Positions 24,167-35,119 of a stretch of DNA of 64,000 nucleotides are shown piece after piece. Within the stretch, counting starts at the first letter, position 1, and each line of letters opens with the position of its first letter. Source of the DNA: Nemertoderma westbladi (lineage: Eukaryota; Xenacoelomorpha; Nemertodermatida; Nemertodermatidae). Both the position numbers and the translations under genes were made by a program. The DNA is taken from positions 159,187 through 223,186 of the forward strand of contig JAUCBJ010005016.1 in assembly GCA_032718475.1 (NCBI GenBank), given 5' to 3'. The notes beneath the pieces were generated by a model. The model worked only from the letters and a program-made list of their open reading frames with translations, was not told where the DNA came from and did no database searches.

Positions 24167-27100
24167 ATGTCTGATACTAAGCAGAACCTGTCAGACAGTT
24201 TATTAGATGTAACTATCTGCGACTCAGATAGAGGCATAGAACCGTCTAGTCGTAAGTTCAGTTCACCTCCCACTGTGAGGAAGGTCATCCCTCCAGTAGT
24301 AATAAAAGAACCTAGGCTGGTCCAACATCGTAGGTCTATCATAGGCACTCGAGCTCAGGTCAAGCGGGACCAAGAAGCAGCGGAACAGCAACAACCCGCG
24401 AGCCAAGAACTTACTTCTCAACGGCCCAACAGCTCTAGTAGTGAGGATACTGTAGAACTGACACCAGAACGCGGAGCAAAGATGATGGATGCGGTTTATT
24501 CGGATCCCCTTCTCATCCTTCCTGCAGCCGTACTCACTAGGTTATTGATCGCTGTGGAAGAACACCAGATCGATTGGGCGAGAAGCCAGCGTTCAACTAG
24601 AGATAGTTATGCTGGATACACAAGGGAAGAACTGAAGTCCATGGTCGAGTCGCAATGGAACTTCCCCGGACCCGGACTCCTGTTTGATTTATCAGAAGCT
24701 GCCTGGGAAGACATACACCGGATGGGAGTAGCCAAGGAAACCATCGATCCAGCTGTGTGGAAGAGGTCCGCAGCCGGATACGCACAGGGATTCTTCAGCT
24801 CTATGGAGCGAGTAAAAGGACAACTGTTTCAACAACCACAAGGACCTCAAGAGCAGGGACAACTGCTTTATCAAGTTAGAGAAAGAATTCTACGAATCAG
24901 GCTAATATTATCGGCCTTTGAGGAGGCTTCTAAACGAAGGCAAGACACGTCGTTGCAAGTTGCCGTAAAGACCTGGTTTCAAAGGGTGAGTCTCCAGGTT
25001 CAAGGAACAGCTCAGTGGAAAGCTCAGCTGGAGGAGCGCTCAACCCATGGAGAATCTACAGACGCTACTTTTTCCCAAGTGGAAAGTGAAGCGACGGCAG
25101 AGAAACCGCATAAGAGGGATGCCATTGACATCTATCTGTCAGACTATCAACGTTTTTTAGGTGATGACGAGTTGAGGAGAAGGTTAGAGGGACTTAGCCC
25201 TAATAGTGAAGGAACCAAGCTTGTGCTGGATGCCATCGATGTGGAAATGAGGGCTGCGAATCAGGCCAAATTTGATGAACAACTCCGCCTGACACGAGTC
25301 CAAGAAGAACAAGTAAAGAAAAAACGCATAGAAGACAGAAAGAAAGCAGCAGTGGTAGCTGCAGAAGCAGAAAGAAAAGCGGCAGCGGCAGAGGCAGCGG
25401 CAGAGGCAAAAGCAGCCGAAGCTGAAAGAAAAGCGGCAGCGGCAGCGGCAAAGGCAGCGGCAGAGGCAAAAGCGGCAGAAGCAGAAAGAAAGGCGGCAAT
25501 GGCAGCGGCCGAAGCAGAAAGAAAGGCGGCAATGGCAGCGGCCGAAGCGGAAAGAAAAGCGGCAGAGGCAGTGGCAGAAGCAGAACGGAGAGCGGCTGAA
25601 GAAACCATCCAATTAGAATTGGAAAACATTCAGGAGAATCAAGACTGCATAAATAAACAGTTAACAGCTAGTAATATGCAGATGATGAATCGATCTACTC
25701 CCAAAAGACAGGGATATACATCATCTGAGGAAGGCGATACCACCGATACTGAAGGCAAAGGAAATAGATCTCGTCTAAGCAGACGTAAAAGAACATTCCA
25801 CCGTCAGAAATTGCCTGATTTGCCTCCAGCTGTTAGAAGGCAACTAAATAACACCAACTTAGGTAGTACAGAGCCCACAGACCAAATAATTAAAATAGAA
25901 AGACTCCCTACTATAGTAGATGAGCCTGAAATAATTAGGCCTGTTCTTGAAATCACCCCTTCGGTGATAGATACACCTGTGCTCCCTGAAACTACCTCTA
26001 AATTCCCTCTGCATAGCACTAAGCTACCTGTGCCCCGTAGAACTGCCCAGGAGACAGTTCAGGTCCTGGACCCCGAGCGAAATATTCCTGATTTGTCGCC
26101 CGTTGTCCCTCGTCCGCTCGCTACAACGTTGGCGACTCCCGCTTCGGCGGTCGAATGGGTGGACGAGAGACGGCGGGGGATGGATCTCCTGCTCGGGCAG
26201 ATGCAGGAGACGGTTCAGCAATTCAAGTGCACAGTAAGGGAAAGTAGGCTTGAGTTGCAAGAAGTGCAGCAAAGTATCGCGCTAGAACGCGATAAATTAG
26301 TAAATACACAGAGGGGTATACCACCACCCCCTGTAACAATGTGTCAACCTGTTAGGTCTGAAGTATCTCATGCGCAAGGTGTGGAGCCTACACGCATATA
26401 TACTGCTAGCGAAGTAGAAACTCCTATAGTGAACCCTATTAAGGGTAATTATAGACCTGTTGATAATGACATTCCCTATAGAACTGATCATAATCCGAGA
26501 AATTTATATACCGATAACTCGATATTAAATAACACGATGGCCCAAGAAAGTTTTACGCGTCAAATGGCTAGAACCGAAGCCCGGCAAGCGGTAAAGGTGG
26601 GAGAGATCGTCAAGTTCAATGGAGATGAGATGAAATGGTTACCTTTTAATGAATATTACAAAGATAACATACAGAACTCTGTACTATCTAATGGAGAGAA
26701 ACTTAGATTCCTCATCGAGTGCTTGGAAGGATCTCCCAAGTTAATGGCGTTAAAGTTTATTGGACATCCAGACGGATTAAGACAAGTTTGGGATACACTA
26801 AACATCAGGTATGGTAATAGGAATAACATAGCTGGGTATTTGTATGCAAAGTTGGTAGCGCCCCGAAAGTTTATTAGCAACGGGATTATAGAGTTTTCCG
26901 ATGAAATTCAGGAGATCTGCAGACAATTAGATTGGCTAGGTAAGTCTCATGAGTATCAGAGTGCTATGGTTATTAGAGCAGTGGCCTCTACTTTACCGAA
27001 GGGTGGAGTAGGTACACGCTGGGACAAGAAAGTGTTATACATGATGGAACAACAACAACGAGACCCTACCATGACTGATCTCATGACATTCTTGGATGGC

Positions 27101-30100
27101 GAAGTGAAATTACAGCTCATAAAGCAGTCCAGAGAGAAGACATCGGAAAACAAGGTAAGTGAGAAACCCGTCTCCAGAAGAAAGGTAACACCAGTGTGTT
27201 ATACCGACGACGGCGAAAGCCAAGCTTCCCAAGGGGAGGATAGCGGGAAAGACACTGAAAGATCTTATTATGTCAATAAAAAACCTAACGAACAGGGAAG
27301 TAAATTTAAGTCTCGATCCAATGACCAGAGAGAACAGGTAAGAAAAACTCCTCCTACGTCTCCCAAGAGAATTCAGGTGAGAAAGCCCGAAGAAAGAACG
27401 AGAGTGCAAAATGTTACCCAAATTAAGGTAAGTAACATCAAACCGAAATGTGCGCTATGCGACGGGACCCACCGTTTGAATATGTGTGATGAATTCCTGA
27501 AGAAATCATTATCGGAGAGACGAGAAGTCATGTGGGATAAGCGGTTATGTTATAATTGCCTCAGACAAGGACACCAACGGCGTACCTGTTTCTCTGACAT
27601 AAGGTGTGCAAAGTGTGGTGCGAAACATCATATCTTGTTGCACGCTGAATTCGAGCGAAATAGTCCGAATCAGGTAAGTGATTCCGAGCTACATGTCCAA
27701 TTCAGTGATGTGAACGACACTGATCAATCTGAGATGGAAGGATTCTATACAGACGAGTTCTCCGACGAAAACGAATCCTGTTACATGATAAATACCGCAG
27801 TGTATCGAGCACTCACATATGAAAAGGATACAGACAGCGACCTCACTCTAACTACTTCTGATCGACAACCATCTTGGAAAGCGCCATCTTCCAATGTAGG
27901 GATCCGAGAGTTTCCTGTGGTGCAGTTAAGGGTTCACGGACCTAAACGGAGTTATGTAGTGAACGCCCTCCTTGACTCCGGCAGCACAGGAACATTCATT
28001 GATAAAGAACTAGCCGAAGACATATTCGCTGGACAACCCAAGTTCCGAACTAAGCTAAACATGTCAGGAATTATGCAAGTTTGGAAATCTACAGTAACAG
28101 CGGATTATTATGTAGGAGCGTTGTCCACCCCCCAGGACGAACTAGGAGAACATAGCATAAGGTCAGTGAAAATGGTGGCTATAAAGAACTTCGCTACTAC
28201 TCAAGCAGACCTTTATAATTGGGACGAGGATGAGAGCATCCAACATCTTAAGATACCTCGATTCCAGACTGATTATCCTGGAGTGCAAATACTCATCGGC
28301 CAAAACGCGCATGAGGCGCTCGAGACATTGGAGAAACGGCCTGCTCAACCGCAGCCACTACAGACCTATGCGGTAAGAACTAGAGTAGGTTGGTACTTTA
28401 CTGGCCCTTCCCGTAGAACACTCAGAGAAAGACTACCGCAAGAGCGCGTCTGCCAGGTGAGTGAATGGGAAGATGATACTAGTGAGGGAGACGATTTAAC
28501 TGAGGGAACCCCATACTCCTCAGATAACGACGACGTTCACCAGCTTTTTGATGAGGAGAATACCATCGATCTCCTTAAGGAAAACGAGGCTTGGCAAAAC
28601 CAAGTGAACTTATGTCAACTTCTTTATCCATCTGAACGAGAAGCTTATAACGACGAGTTAAATGACGTCATTGAGCGTTGTAATGCCAAGACTCGAGATG
28701 AACATGCCGTACGATTCTTTACGCAAGAGGCAGTAGAGCCCAATTCCTACGATAAAGCCTTATCGGTGGAAGAGGAAAGGGCCAAGCAGATCCAAGAAAC
28801 AACTACACGTTTCCTCAAAGATCAAGGTAGGTATGAAGTCGGTCTACCTTTCCGCAAGAGAGAACCGAAGTTCATCAATAACAGACCCTTGGCGGAAAAG
28901 AGAATCGCGCAACTCCATCGACGCCTTACGGCTAATTCTTCAGCTAAAGCAATGTATCAAACACAGCTGGAGAAATTTATTAGTAAGGGATACGCGGAGA
29001 GAGTACCGGAAGAAACACCTGTGACTGAAAGAACGTATTACTTAACTCACCATTACGTTCCTAAACCCGGTAAACCACATGAAGTGAGAGTAGTGTTTGA
29101 TGGCTCCGCTCTTTACATGGGTCAATCCCTTAACTCTGAATTGTTACCCGGACCCAACTTACTTCAATCTTTGTTGGGAATTCTTTTAAGATTGAGACAA
29201 TATTCGATTGCTTTCGCCTCCGATATAGAAGGCATGTTCTTACAAGTCAAGGTGCTAGATAGGGATCGAGATAGTCTACGATTTCTGTGGTGGCCCGAAG
29301 GAGACCTCAACCAGAAACCGGTGGAGTACTGGATGACCATCCAGGCCTTTGGGATAATCTCAAGCCCTTCCAACGCCTGTTCTGTAGTGCGTACCACTGC
29401 AGAGGACAACCGAGAGGCCTTCTCTAAGGAAGTGATCGACAACATCAAGCGAGACATATACATGGACGATAATCTGAAGTCCCTTCCATCAGTTGAGGAA
29501 GCCATTGAGGTCGCTAAAGGAACGGTAGAGTGCTTAAAAAGAGGTGGGTTTCGATTAACGAAATTCACCAGCAACTCCCGTGAGTTTCTGGAGTCGATCC
29601 CTGCGGAAGATCGAGGAGCGAAAGATCTCGATTTGATCAAAGATGATCTGCCAGAAACCAAGACACTCGGCTTGAAATGGGACACAGAGCGAGATATCCT
29701 GTTTTTCCAACTAAAACAGCGAGATAATCCAGTTCGAACCAAACGGATTTGTTTAAGTATACTGAGCACTTATTTCGATCCATTGGGATTTATTAGCCCA
29801 GTTATATTGATTGCTCGGAGTTTGGTACAACAAATGTGGCTTGAAAACCACTCATGGGATGATCCACTTAAGGGAGAATTATTAAAGAAGTGGATGAAAT
29901 GGGAAGATTCTCTGCCAGCTATCGAGGATTTTATAATTTCCCGTTCATATTTTGGTCATGTTCTCCCTACGTATTCCTATCAACTCCATGTGTTTGGAGA
30001 CGCCAGCGATATGGGAATAGGTATAGTAGCCTACCTAAGAGTGGAAACTCCGGATGGAATCAAAGTCGCCTTGGTTACTTCTAAGGCATTAATCAACAAC

Positions 30101-32344
30101 AAGTTGAAAGTTCCTCGAGCGGAGTTAAAGGCGGCTCTATACGCTACAGCCATCGGCCGGAATGTAACAGAACAGATTGACTATCCATTAGAGAAAACGG
30201 TCTATTGGACCGACGCTTTACTCGTGTTAGAGTATATAACCAATGAAGTCTGTCAGTTCAGCGTCTTCGTTACCAACAGAGTAGCCATCATACTTAGTCG
30301 CACGACGATGGATCAATGGAGACATTGCCCCGGAACGATTAATCCAGCAGACATCGCTTCCAGGGGAGCGACTCCAAAGGAATTGGTAAATACTCCCGAA
30401 TGGTTAGGAGGACCTGACTTTCTCTACAGAGAAGAAGAAGAATGGCCTCCCCATCTCACAACAGCAGAGATCAGACAGGCCAAGGGAGCGGAGAAAGTTA
30501 AACCCAAAACTCGAGCGAGTAAATCGAAGTTGTTTAAACCTGCGGTTGATCTATCTGTATTATTTACTTCCGGAGAGGATGCTTTGGATCAGAAACCCAC
30601 CGCCACGGATAAAGAAGTCTTGGAAATCCGTGACAAGGATTGGAAATCTGGAATACCAGATATCTCACAAGGACTCTCACCTCTCTTGCAGAGAGCGATA
30701 CGTCACTACAGTTCCTGGAATCGGCTCTGTAAAGCTGTCACCTATTTGAAACGATGTTTTCATCATCGTTACTCAGGAACAAAGACCAATAGTGATGATG
30801 CTCCATCAACATCTGCACGAGTCCATGTTGTTAAAGATCTTCCTAAATACAAGATATCCGACAGGTTTCTAAAGGAGAAGATCAGTTACCAGGAGCATGA
30901 TGAAACCAACAAACAGATGCTGAGACTTCTACAATGCTATGAGGATTCCGATAAGTATTTCCTGTTGTTAAGAAATCCGCAGATGCGCTTAAGGGATCGC
31001 TTCTCTAGTACCATGATAGATGGGTTAATACGTGTTGGAGGCAGGCTTACCAACGCCCCATTATCCTTTGACACTAAGTTTCCCATACTCATTAGAAATC
31101 TTGACATACAAATCAAGATGATTGTAGATGTTCATAGCAAACTGTACCATGCTGGTAGAGAACGAGTTCTGAGCGAAATTCGAACTCGCTACTATTTTTA
31201 TAAACCCCGTAGGGCTCTGAACCAAGTTCTTAGGAACTGCATACCCTGTAGGAAAGCATTCAGTAGGCCTTTAACACAGCGAGAGGCAGAATTACCTAGG
31301 GAAAGAGTAAGCTTCTATGAACCACCCTTTACTAATACCGGTGTGGATTTATTTGGCCCTATTGAAGTATATCGTGCCCGGACTATAGTCAAGAGATGGT
31401 GTGTCATCTTCGTTTGTATGACTTGTAGAGCTATCCATCTCGATATGGTAAACGATCTATCCACCAACAGCTTCGTGTTGAGTTTACGACGACAGATCGC
31501 TCGCTTCGGAACCAGTAACACGATGAGATCGGATAAGGGAACGAACTTCATTGGCGCCAACAACGAAATTCAAGCTTACGTAAAGGACTGGAACAAAAGA
31601 CAGGTGGACGATCAGCTAAAGATAACAGCGTCTAGCTGGACCTTCAACGCCGCCGACGCCCCTTGGTGGGGAGGAAGTTGGGAGAGATTGATTAGGAGCG
31701 TGAAGACTGCGTTCCACTTTATTGTGCCTTGTCGCGCTTATCTCACCGACGAACTATTGCGGACGTTAATGGAGGAAATCGCCGCCTATCTCAACGAAAG
31801 ACCGCTTATGCCAGTCTCTTCAAATCCTGATTCCCTGGAAGCGCTAACACCCGCGCACTTTCTACTGAAGAAACCCGTAGCCATGCTCCCACGATCGGAG
31901 ATCACAGACGGAGACGAGTACTGCCGTCGAACCTGGCAACTTATGCAGTTGCTATCCCGTCGTTTCGCTGACCATTTCGAGAAACATTACCTGCCCACTC
32001 TACAACTTCGAACTAAGTGGTTTGCGCAGCAAGAAAACGTCAGCGCTGGAGACATGGTGCTTATTGTGGACCCCGATCTCCCACGTAAGCGATGGCAAAC
32101 AGGTCGTATCATCGAGACTCATATCTCGAGCGATGGTTTGGTGCGATCAGTAGAACTCGTCGTCATGCGGCGTAATTTTAAGAAACCAGGGATAGTCTTT
32201 GAGACTCAACAGCTCAATCGCCCAGTGGGTCGTTTATGTTTACTGGAAAGAGACAGAGAGCTCTCCGGAAACTATGGAAGACAAGAAACTCTTCCCACGA
32301 CCACTTCCCTAATCCAACCGACACCTAGGGACTCCCCAACTTAA
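24167..32344 (+). CDS. BEL/Pao Gag-Pol polyprotein (intact, 2725 aa)
   Basis: A single uninterrupted ORF encoding capsid and replication enzymes. Residues 1-800 are a long extension with an Ala/Glu/Arg coiled-coil tract at about 391-484. A DUF1759-like Gag region follows at about 806-960, then Cys/His zinc knuckles at 1095-1160 (first Cys 1095/1098). The DUF1758 aspartic protease has LLDSGST (Asp1270). The RT has Asp1686 in SDIEGM and YMDD at 1765-1768. The RNase H/A17 region has Asp1945 in GDAS. The integrase has a zinc-binding domain (His2328, Cys2358/Cys2361) and a D-D-E core at 2394, 2456 and 2506. DUF5641 covers about 2590-2690. No frameshift separates gag from pol, as usual for BEL/Pao. 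All visible catalytic residues are present, so the enzymes look functional. The ATG at 24167 was chosen as the first in the open frame. Confidence 0.97.
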   Translation: MSDTKQNLSDSLLDVTICDSDRGIEPSSRKFSSPPTVRKVIPPVVIKEPRLVQHRRSIIGTRAQVKRDQEAAEQQQPASQELTSQRPNSSSSEDTVELTPERGAKMMDAVYSDPLLILPAAVLTRLLIAVEEHQIDWARSQRSTRDSYAGYTREELKSMVESQWNFPGPGLLFDLSEAAWEDIHRMGVAKETIDPAVWKRSAAGYAQGFFSSMERVKGQLFQQPQGPQEQGQLLYQVRERILRIRLILSAFEEASKRRQDTSLQVAVKTWFQRVSLQVQGTAQWKAQLEERSTHGESTDATFSQVESEATAEKPHKRDAIDIYLSDYQRFLGDDELRRRLEGLSPNSEGTKLVLDAIDVEMRAANQAKFDEQLRLTRVQEEQVKKKRIEDRKKAAVVAAEAERKAAAAEAAAEAKAAEAERKAAAAAAKAAAEAKAAEAERKAAMAAAEAERKAAMAAAEAERKAAEAVAEAERRAAEETIQLELENIQENQDCINKQLTASNMQMMNRSTPKRQGYTSSEEGDTTDTEGKGNRSRLSRRKRTFHRQKLPDLPPAVRRQLNNTNLGSTEPTDQIIKIERLPTIVDEPEIIRPVLEITPSVIDTPVLPETTSKFPLHSTKLPVPRRTAQETVQVLDPERNIPDLSPVVPRPLATTLATPASAVEWVDERRRGMDLLLGQMQETVQQFKCTVRESRLELQEVQQSIALERDKLVNTQRGIPPPPVTMCQPVRSEVSHAQGVEPTRIYTASEVETPIVNPIKGNYRPVDNDIPYRTDHNPRNLYTDNSILNNTMAQESFTRQMARTEARQAVKVGEIVKFNGDEMKWLPFNEYYKDNIQNSVLSNGEKLRFLIECLEGSPKLMALKFIGHPDGLRQVWDTLNIRYGNRNNIAGYLYAKLVAPRKFISNGIIEFSDEIQEICRQLDWLGKSHEYQSAMVIRAVASTLPKGGVGTRWDKKVLYMMEQQQRDPTMTDLMTFLDGEVKLQLIKQSREKTSENKVSEKPVSRRKVTPVCYTDDGESQASQGEDSGKDTERSYYVNKKPNEQGSKFKSRSNDQREQVRKTPPTSPKRIQVRKPEERTRVQNVTQIKVSNIKPKCALCDGTHRLNMCDEFLKKSLSERREVMWDKRLCYNCLRQGHQRRTCFSDIRCAKCGAKHHILLHAEFERNSPNQVSDSELHVQFSDVNDTDQSEMEGFYTDEFSDENESCYMINTAVYRALTYEKDTDSDLTLTTSDRQPSWKAPSSNVGIREFPVVQLRVHGPKRSYVVNALLDSGSTGTFIDKELAEDIFAGQPKFRTKLNMSGIMQVWKSTVTADYYVGALSTPQDELGEHSIRSVKMVAIKNFATTQADLYNWDEDESIQHLKIPRFQTDYPGVQILIGQNAHEALETLEKRPAQPQPLQTYAVRTRVGWYFTGPSRRTLRERLPQERVCQVSEWEDDTSEGDDLTEGTPYSSDNDDVHQLFDEENTIDLLKENEAWQNQVNLCQLLYPSEREAYNDELNDVIERCNAKTRDEHAVRFFTQEAVEPNSYDKALSVEEERAKQIQETTTRFLKDQGRYEVGLPFRKREPKFINNRPLAEKRIAQLHRRLTANSSAKAMYQTQLEKFISKGYAERVPEETPVTERTYYLTHHYVPKPGKPHEVRVVFDGSALYMGQSLNSELLPGPNLLQSLLGILLRLRQYSIAFASDIEGMFLQVKVLDRDRDSLRFLWWPEGDLNQKPVEYWMTIQAFGIISSPSNACSVVRTTAEDNREAFSKEVIDNIKRDIYMDDNLKSLPSVEEAIEVAKGTVECLKRGGFRLTKFTSNSREFLESIPAEDRGAKDLDLIKDDLPETKTLGLKWDTERDILFFQLKQRDNPVRTKRICLSILSTYFDPLGFISPVILIARSLVQQMWLENHSWDDPLKGELLKKWMKWEDSLPAIEDFIISRSYFGHVLPTYSYQLHVFGDASDMGIGIVAYLRVETPDGIKVALVTSKALINNKLKVPRAELKAALYATAIGRNVTEQIDYPLEKTVYWTDALLVLEYITNEVCQFSVFVTNRVAIILSRTTMDQWRHCPGTINPADIASRGATPKELVNTPEWLGGPDFLYREEEEWPPHLTTAEIRQAKGAEKVKPKTRASKSKLFKPAVDLSVLFTSGEDALDQKPTATDKEVLEIRDKDWKSGIPDISQGLSPLLQRAIRHYSSWNRLCKAVTYLKRCFHHRYSGTKTNSDDAPSTSARVHVVKDLPKYKISDRFLKEKISYQEHDETNKQMLRLLQCYEDSDKYFLLLRNPQMRLRDRFSSTMIDGLIRVGGRLTNAPLSFDTKFPILIRNLDIQIKMIVDVHSKLYHAGRERVLSEIRTRYYFYKPRRALNQVLRNCIPCRKAFSRPLTQREAELPRERVSFYEPPFTNTGVDLFGPIEVYRARTIVKRWCVIFVCMTCRAIHLDMVNDLSTNSFVLSLRRQIARFGTSNTMRSDKGTNFIGANNEIQAYVKDWNKRQVDDQLKITASSWTFNAADAPWWGGSWERLIRSVKTAFHFIVPCRAYLTDELLRTLMEEIAAYLNERPLMPVSSNPDSLEALTPAHFLLKKPVAMLPRSEITDGDEYCRRTWQLMQLLSRRFADHFEKHYLPTLQLRTKWFAQQENVSAGDMVLIVDPDLPRKRWQTGRIIETHISSDGLVRSVELVVMRRNFKKPGIVFETQQLNRPVGRLCLLERDRELSGNYGRQETLPTTTSLIQPTPRDSPT

Positions 32345-33988
32345 TATCGTTCGGAGTGGGCGTGTGACTCTATTATTTTATATTATTTTATTATTTTTAT
32401 ATTTATGTATGTATTACTATGTAATTTTATTATAATCGTTTTATTTAATTTAGTAGAATATTATTTAGCGATTATTTAGTAGAATAGTGCAATATATTCG
32501 TGTTTATTACGTACGTAATTACTTATATTATATTTAGTGTGACGTTGAGAAACAAGTGTTTTTATCTTTCCTTACTGTCCGTATTATACTATAAATACGT
32601 AACTACAGTAAGATGAAACGTCTGTACTTATTAAAGTACAATAAAGCCACTACTATATTCAAGTATTATTGGTAGGCAGAGTATTAGGAATGCAAAGTTC
32701 AGATCCTCGTGTCTCGGCTAAACCAAGCTCTGGGTAGACCTTGGAAACGACTTGCCTCTTCACACTGACATTGCTTCGTGCGATATTGCTCTCATACCGT
32801 ATATTAAATAATACATATAGTAGCGTGATGTCCCTTTAACAGTAGCGTATAACGCAAAATAAATCTGTTAAACCCTTTGACCATCTGTAATTCTAGTCGA
32901 TTAAGATATCGCGGCACCCACCGATATACTTGAAAGACAAATTTTAGAATCAATGGTTAACGTCCCCAGACAAGTTCTGGAATAAATCGGTGCCCATCTC
33001 AAATATTAATTATTTAATATTTGCAAATCTAATAAATCAAATCTGTAAAATTCAGATCCTTCAACAATTCTAGTCAATTAAGATATCGTAGCATTTACCG
33101 ATATTCTTAAAAAGACAATTTTCATAGAATTAAGGATCTTGTGTCCCCAGACATGTTCTAGACTCAAAATATGTCCATTTAATTATCAAATAATAAAATT
33201 TCAGGGAATAAATTTAAATTCATGCCTTTTAATGAGTTTAATAAATTGCCATTTTTACGCAATTTATAACATTCCCAAAATTCCATTAATTAATAGATCA
33301 AGGGAGCGGAGATTTGTCTTATTATGAGTATGAGTGTGCGAAAGTCTCCCAAACATGGTCAATAGCCGATAAAATTCATAAAGTCATGTATCAAACAGGA
33401 CATTGACTATTAAAGAATTACTATTAAATAACATCCCAGATCTGTATGCATGGGAATTACGCTAATTCTACCGCTAGCTTTGCATAATGTCACCATGGCA
33501 ACAACCACGCTAGAATTAGAATTGAGTTAAAAGAACAATAGAAAGCTTGTCCCATTGAATAGCATAGGGAATAAATAGCGCACTGCTAGTATCCAAGGAT
33601 ACATAATAATACAGTGACATTCTGGAAGGCATTGACTAACGGACAAATGGCCCGAATGTGCGTAGTTGTGACCAGTTGTGTGGTATTTGTGAGTTTATAG
33701 GTGAATGTTACTGCTAAAGTGTGTTTACAGTAGCTAGTCGCAATTGTGAAAGTAACCTAACTCTCCAAGGAAAACCTGAAGTACATCTAAGCCTTTGGGA
33801 CGGACAGTGGAGTGACTTGTGCCGGTTGTCATTGTCGTTGTGCGGCTACGTCGTTGGCGAAAGTACAGCGGCGACAACACATCGGCGCTGAGGATCTCGC
33901 ACTGTCCGGGGGCTGATTGGGGTAGGCAGCGACGCCCGCTCGCCTAAATATAAACTCATTATAATATGGATAAATTTATATAGCAGAT
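32345..33988. other. Non-coding spacer of element 1
   Basis: AT-rich 1.6 kb between pol and the accessory ORF with no convincing gene. It holds a degenerate direct duplication with period 177 bp (TTCTAGTC at 32891 and 33068; both copies share AATTAAGATATCG-type and CCCCAGACA-type stretches) over about 32875-33225. The last 350 bp become GC-richer. An internal promoter or splice acceptor for the following ORF could lie here, but none was identified with confidence. Confidence 0.7.
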
Positions 33989-35119
33989 ATGATTGAGTTG
34001 ATAGAAGATGATCTTGGTATCAGGGAGCGATATACTCTACCTTTACAAGCGTTTGTTGATAGCTTGATACACGGCGACGCTGGTCCAACTGCTGCGGAGG
34101 ACGATGATCGTTATATCGAACCGCCAATGTCCCAAGAGCAGCTCACGCGTGAGTTGGACTATAAGAAATTCACCGCTCGCTATACGCATCGTAATGGTAC
34201 GTATGTGGACTTCTTAACTACTGGTCATCCTATCGATTTACACGATACGGACAATGTCGACACCAAAAGGGAAATGGTACGATTGAAATATCCTACCCAG
34301 CGGAGGCGGAACGATAAACCGAGAATGGAACACGAGAATTCTATTCGAAACAGACTCGAAAGAGAAGACGTTGAGGAGCCGGATAAACGCAGCGACTTCA
34401 ACGATTATCTGGAATTCCTGATAGAAACATATCTCAATATTGCCAGTCAACAAAATCTAGAAACTCGATATCCTCAAGGTATACATCATGACCGCATGGT
34501 AGAACTCAAACGGCTCGATTCCCCTATGATGTATCTTACCGCCGATCGACCGCTACCTGTTGTACCGAATAGCTTCGAACGGATGGAGGAATATTGTAAG
34601 CTGGAGAAAGATCACTCGCGTTTCCCCTACAAGACGTACGTTTTTGGGTATTATTGCGATGAATGCCCTAGACCCAACCAACAAACGGAAAGACATAAAC
34701 ATCCGCGGAGACGTTGCTTTAAACACGGTTTTACTCGCTATACTTACGGGAGTTTCGAGCGAAACTTGTTCAATGTATCACCTACGCTCGTTCGACTCAG
34801 ACGATCCTTAAATAAACCAATGATCAGAGTTTCGGAATACTCGATCAGAGCTCCTCATTCCCTAGTGAGGCCTCAGACTCTTGATCCTATTAGTATGACG
34901 GATCCTCCCGAGCTGTACTCACTGCTCAAAGATCTAGTGTTACCTGAACGATTAGTCGGTGGCACCCCAGTTGTGGGTTTCTTAGATATTAGCCCATCCT
35001 ACCTAGCCGGATTGGGACGCGGACATTTAATATCGCCGTTTAACCCTTACCATCGTCCCGGCTTGACACGATATAACCTGTCACCAGAGTGGCGGAGAAC
35101 GTTGTACCAAACCAGTTAA
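33989..35119 (+). CDS. Accessory ORF of element 1, unknown function (376 aa)
   Basis: I do not recognise this protein. It lies downstream of pol in the position where env-like genes occur in some retroelements. By eye it has no signal peptide and no hydrophobic membrane segment, so it does not look like an envelope. It is charged and Arg-rich. Its clearest feature is a Cys/His cluster with C223-x2-C226, H236 and H238, and C243-x2-H246, a possible zinc site. Its C-terminus is Pro/Gly/Tyr-rich (FNPYHRPGLTRYNLSPEW). Base composition and codon use look like the neighbouring pol and unlike the AT-rich flanks, which supports real coding. The ATG at 33989 follows an AT-rich stretch. Expression could need a spliced or separate transcript. 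It could be a nucleic-acid-binding accessory protein; that is inference. Confidence 0.75.
   Translation: MIELIEDDLGIRERYTLPLQAFVDSLIHGDAGPTAAEDDDRYIEPPMSQEQLTRELDYKKFTARYTHRNGTYVDFLTTGHPIDLHDTDNVDTKREMVRLKYPTQRRRNDKPRMEHENSIRNRLEREDVEEPDKRSDFNDYLEFLIETYLNIASQQNLETRYPQGIHHDRMVELKRLDSPMMYLTADRPLPVVPNSFERMEEYCKLEKDHSRFPYKTYVFGYYCDECPRPNQQTERHKHPRRRCFKHGFTRYTYGSFERNLFNVSPTLVRLRRSLNKPMIRVSEYSIRAPHSLVRPQTLDPISMTDPPELYSLLKDLVLPERLVGGTPVVGFLDISPSYLAGLGRGHLISPFNPYHRPGLTRYNLSPEWRRTLYQTS

Noticed and set aside
25184-25629. Three overlapping antisense frames (Cys-, Leu/Pro- and Ala-rich)
   Set aside because: Antisense shadows of the Ala/Glu repeat in the element 1 Gag-Pol ORF.
29164-29769. 201-codon antisense frame
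   Set aside because: Shadow of the RT region of an intact sense ORF with recognisable motifs.
33989-35119. Envelope glycoprotein
   Set aside because: Position fits, but there is no signal peptide, no transmembrane segment and few cysteines, so env is not supported.
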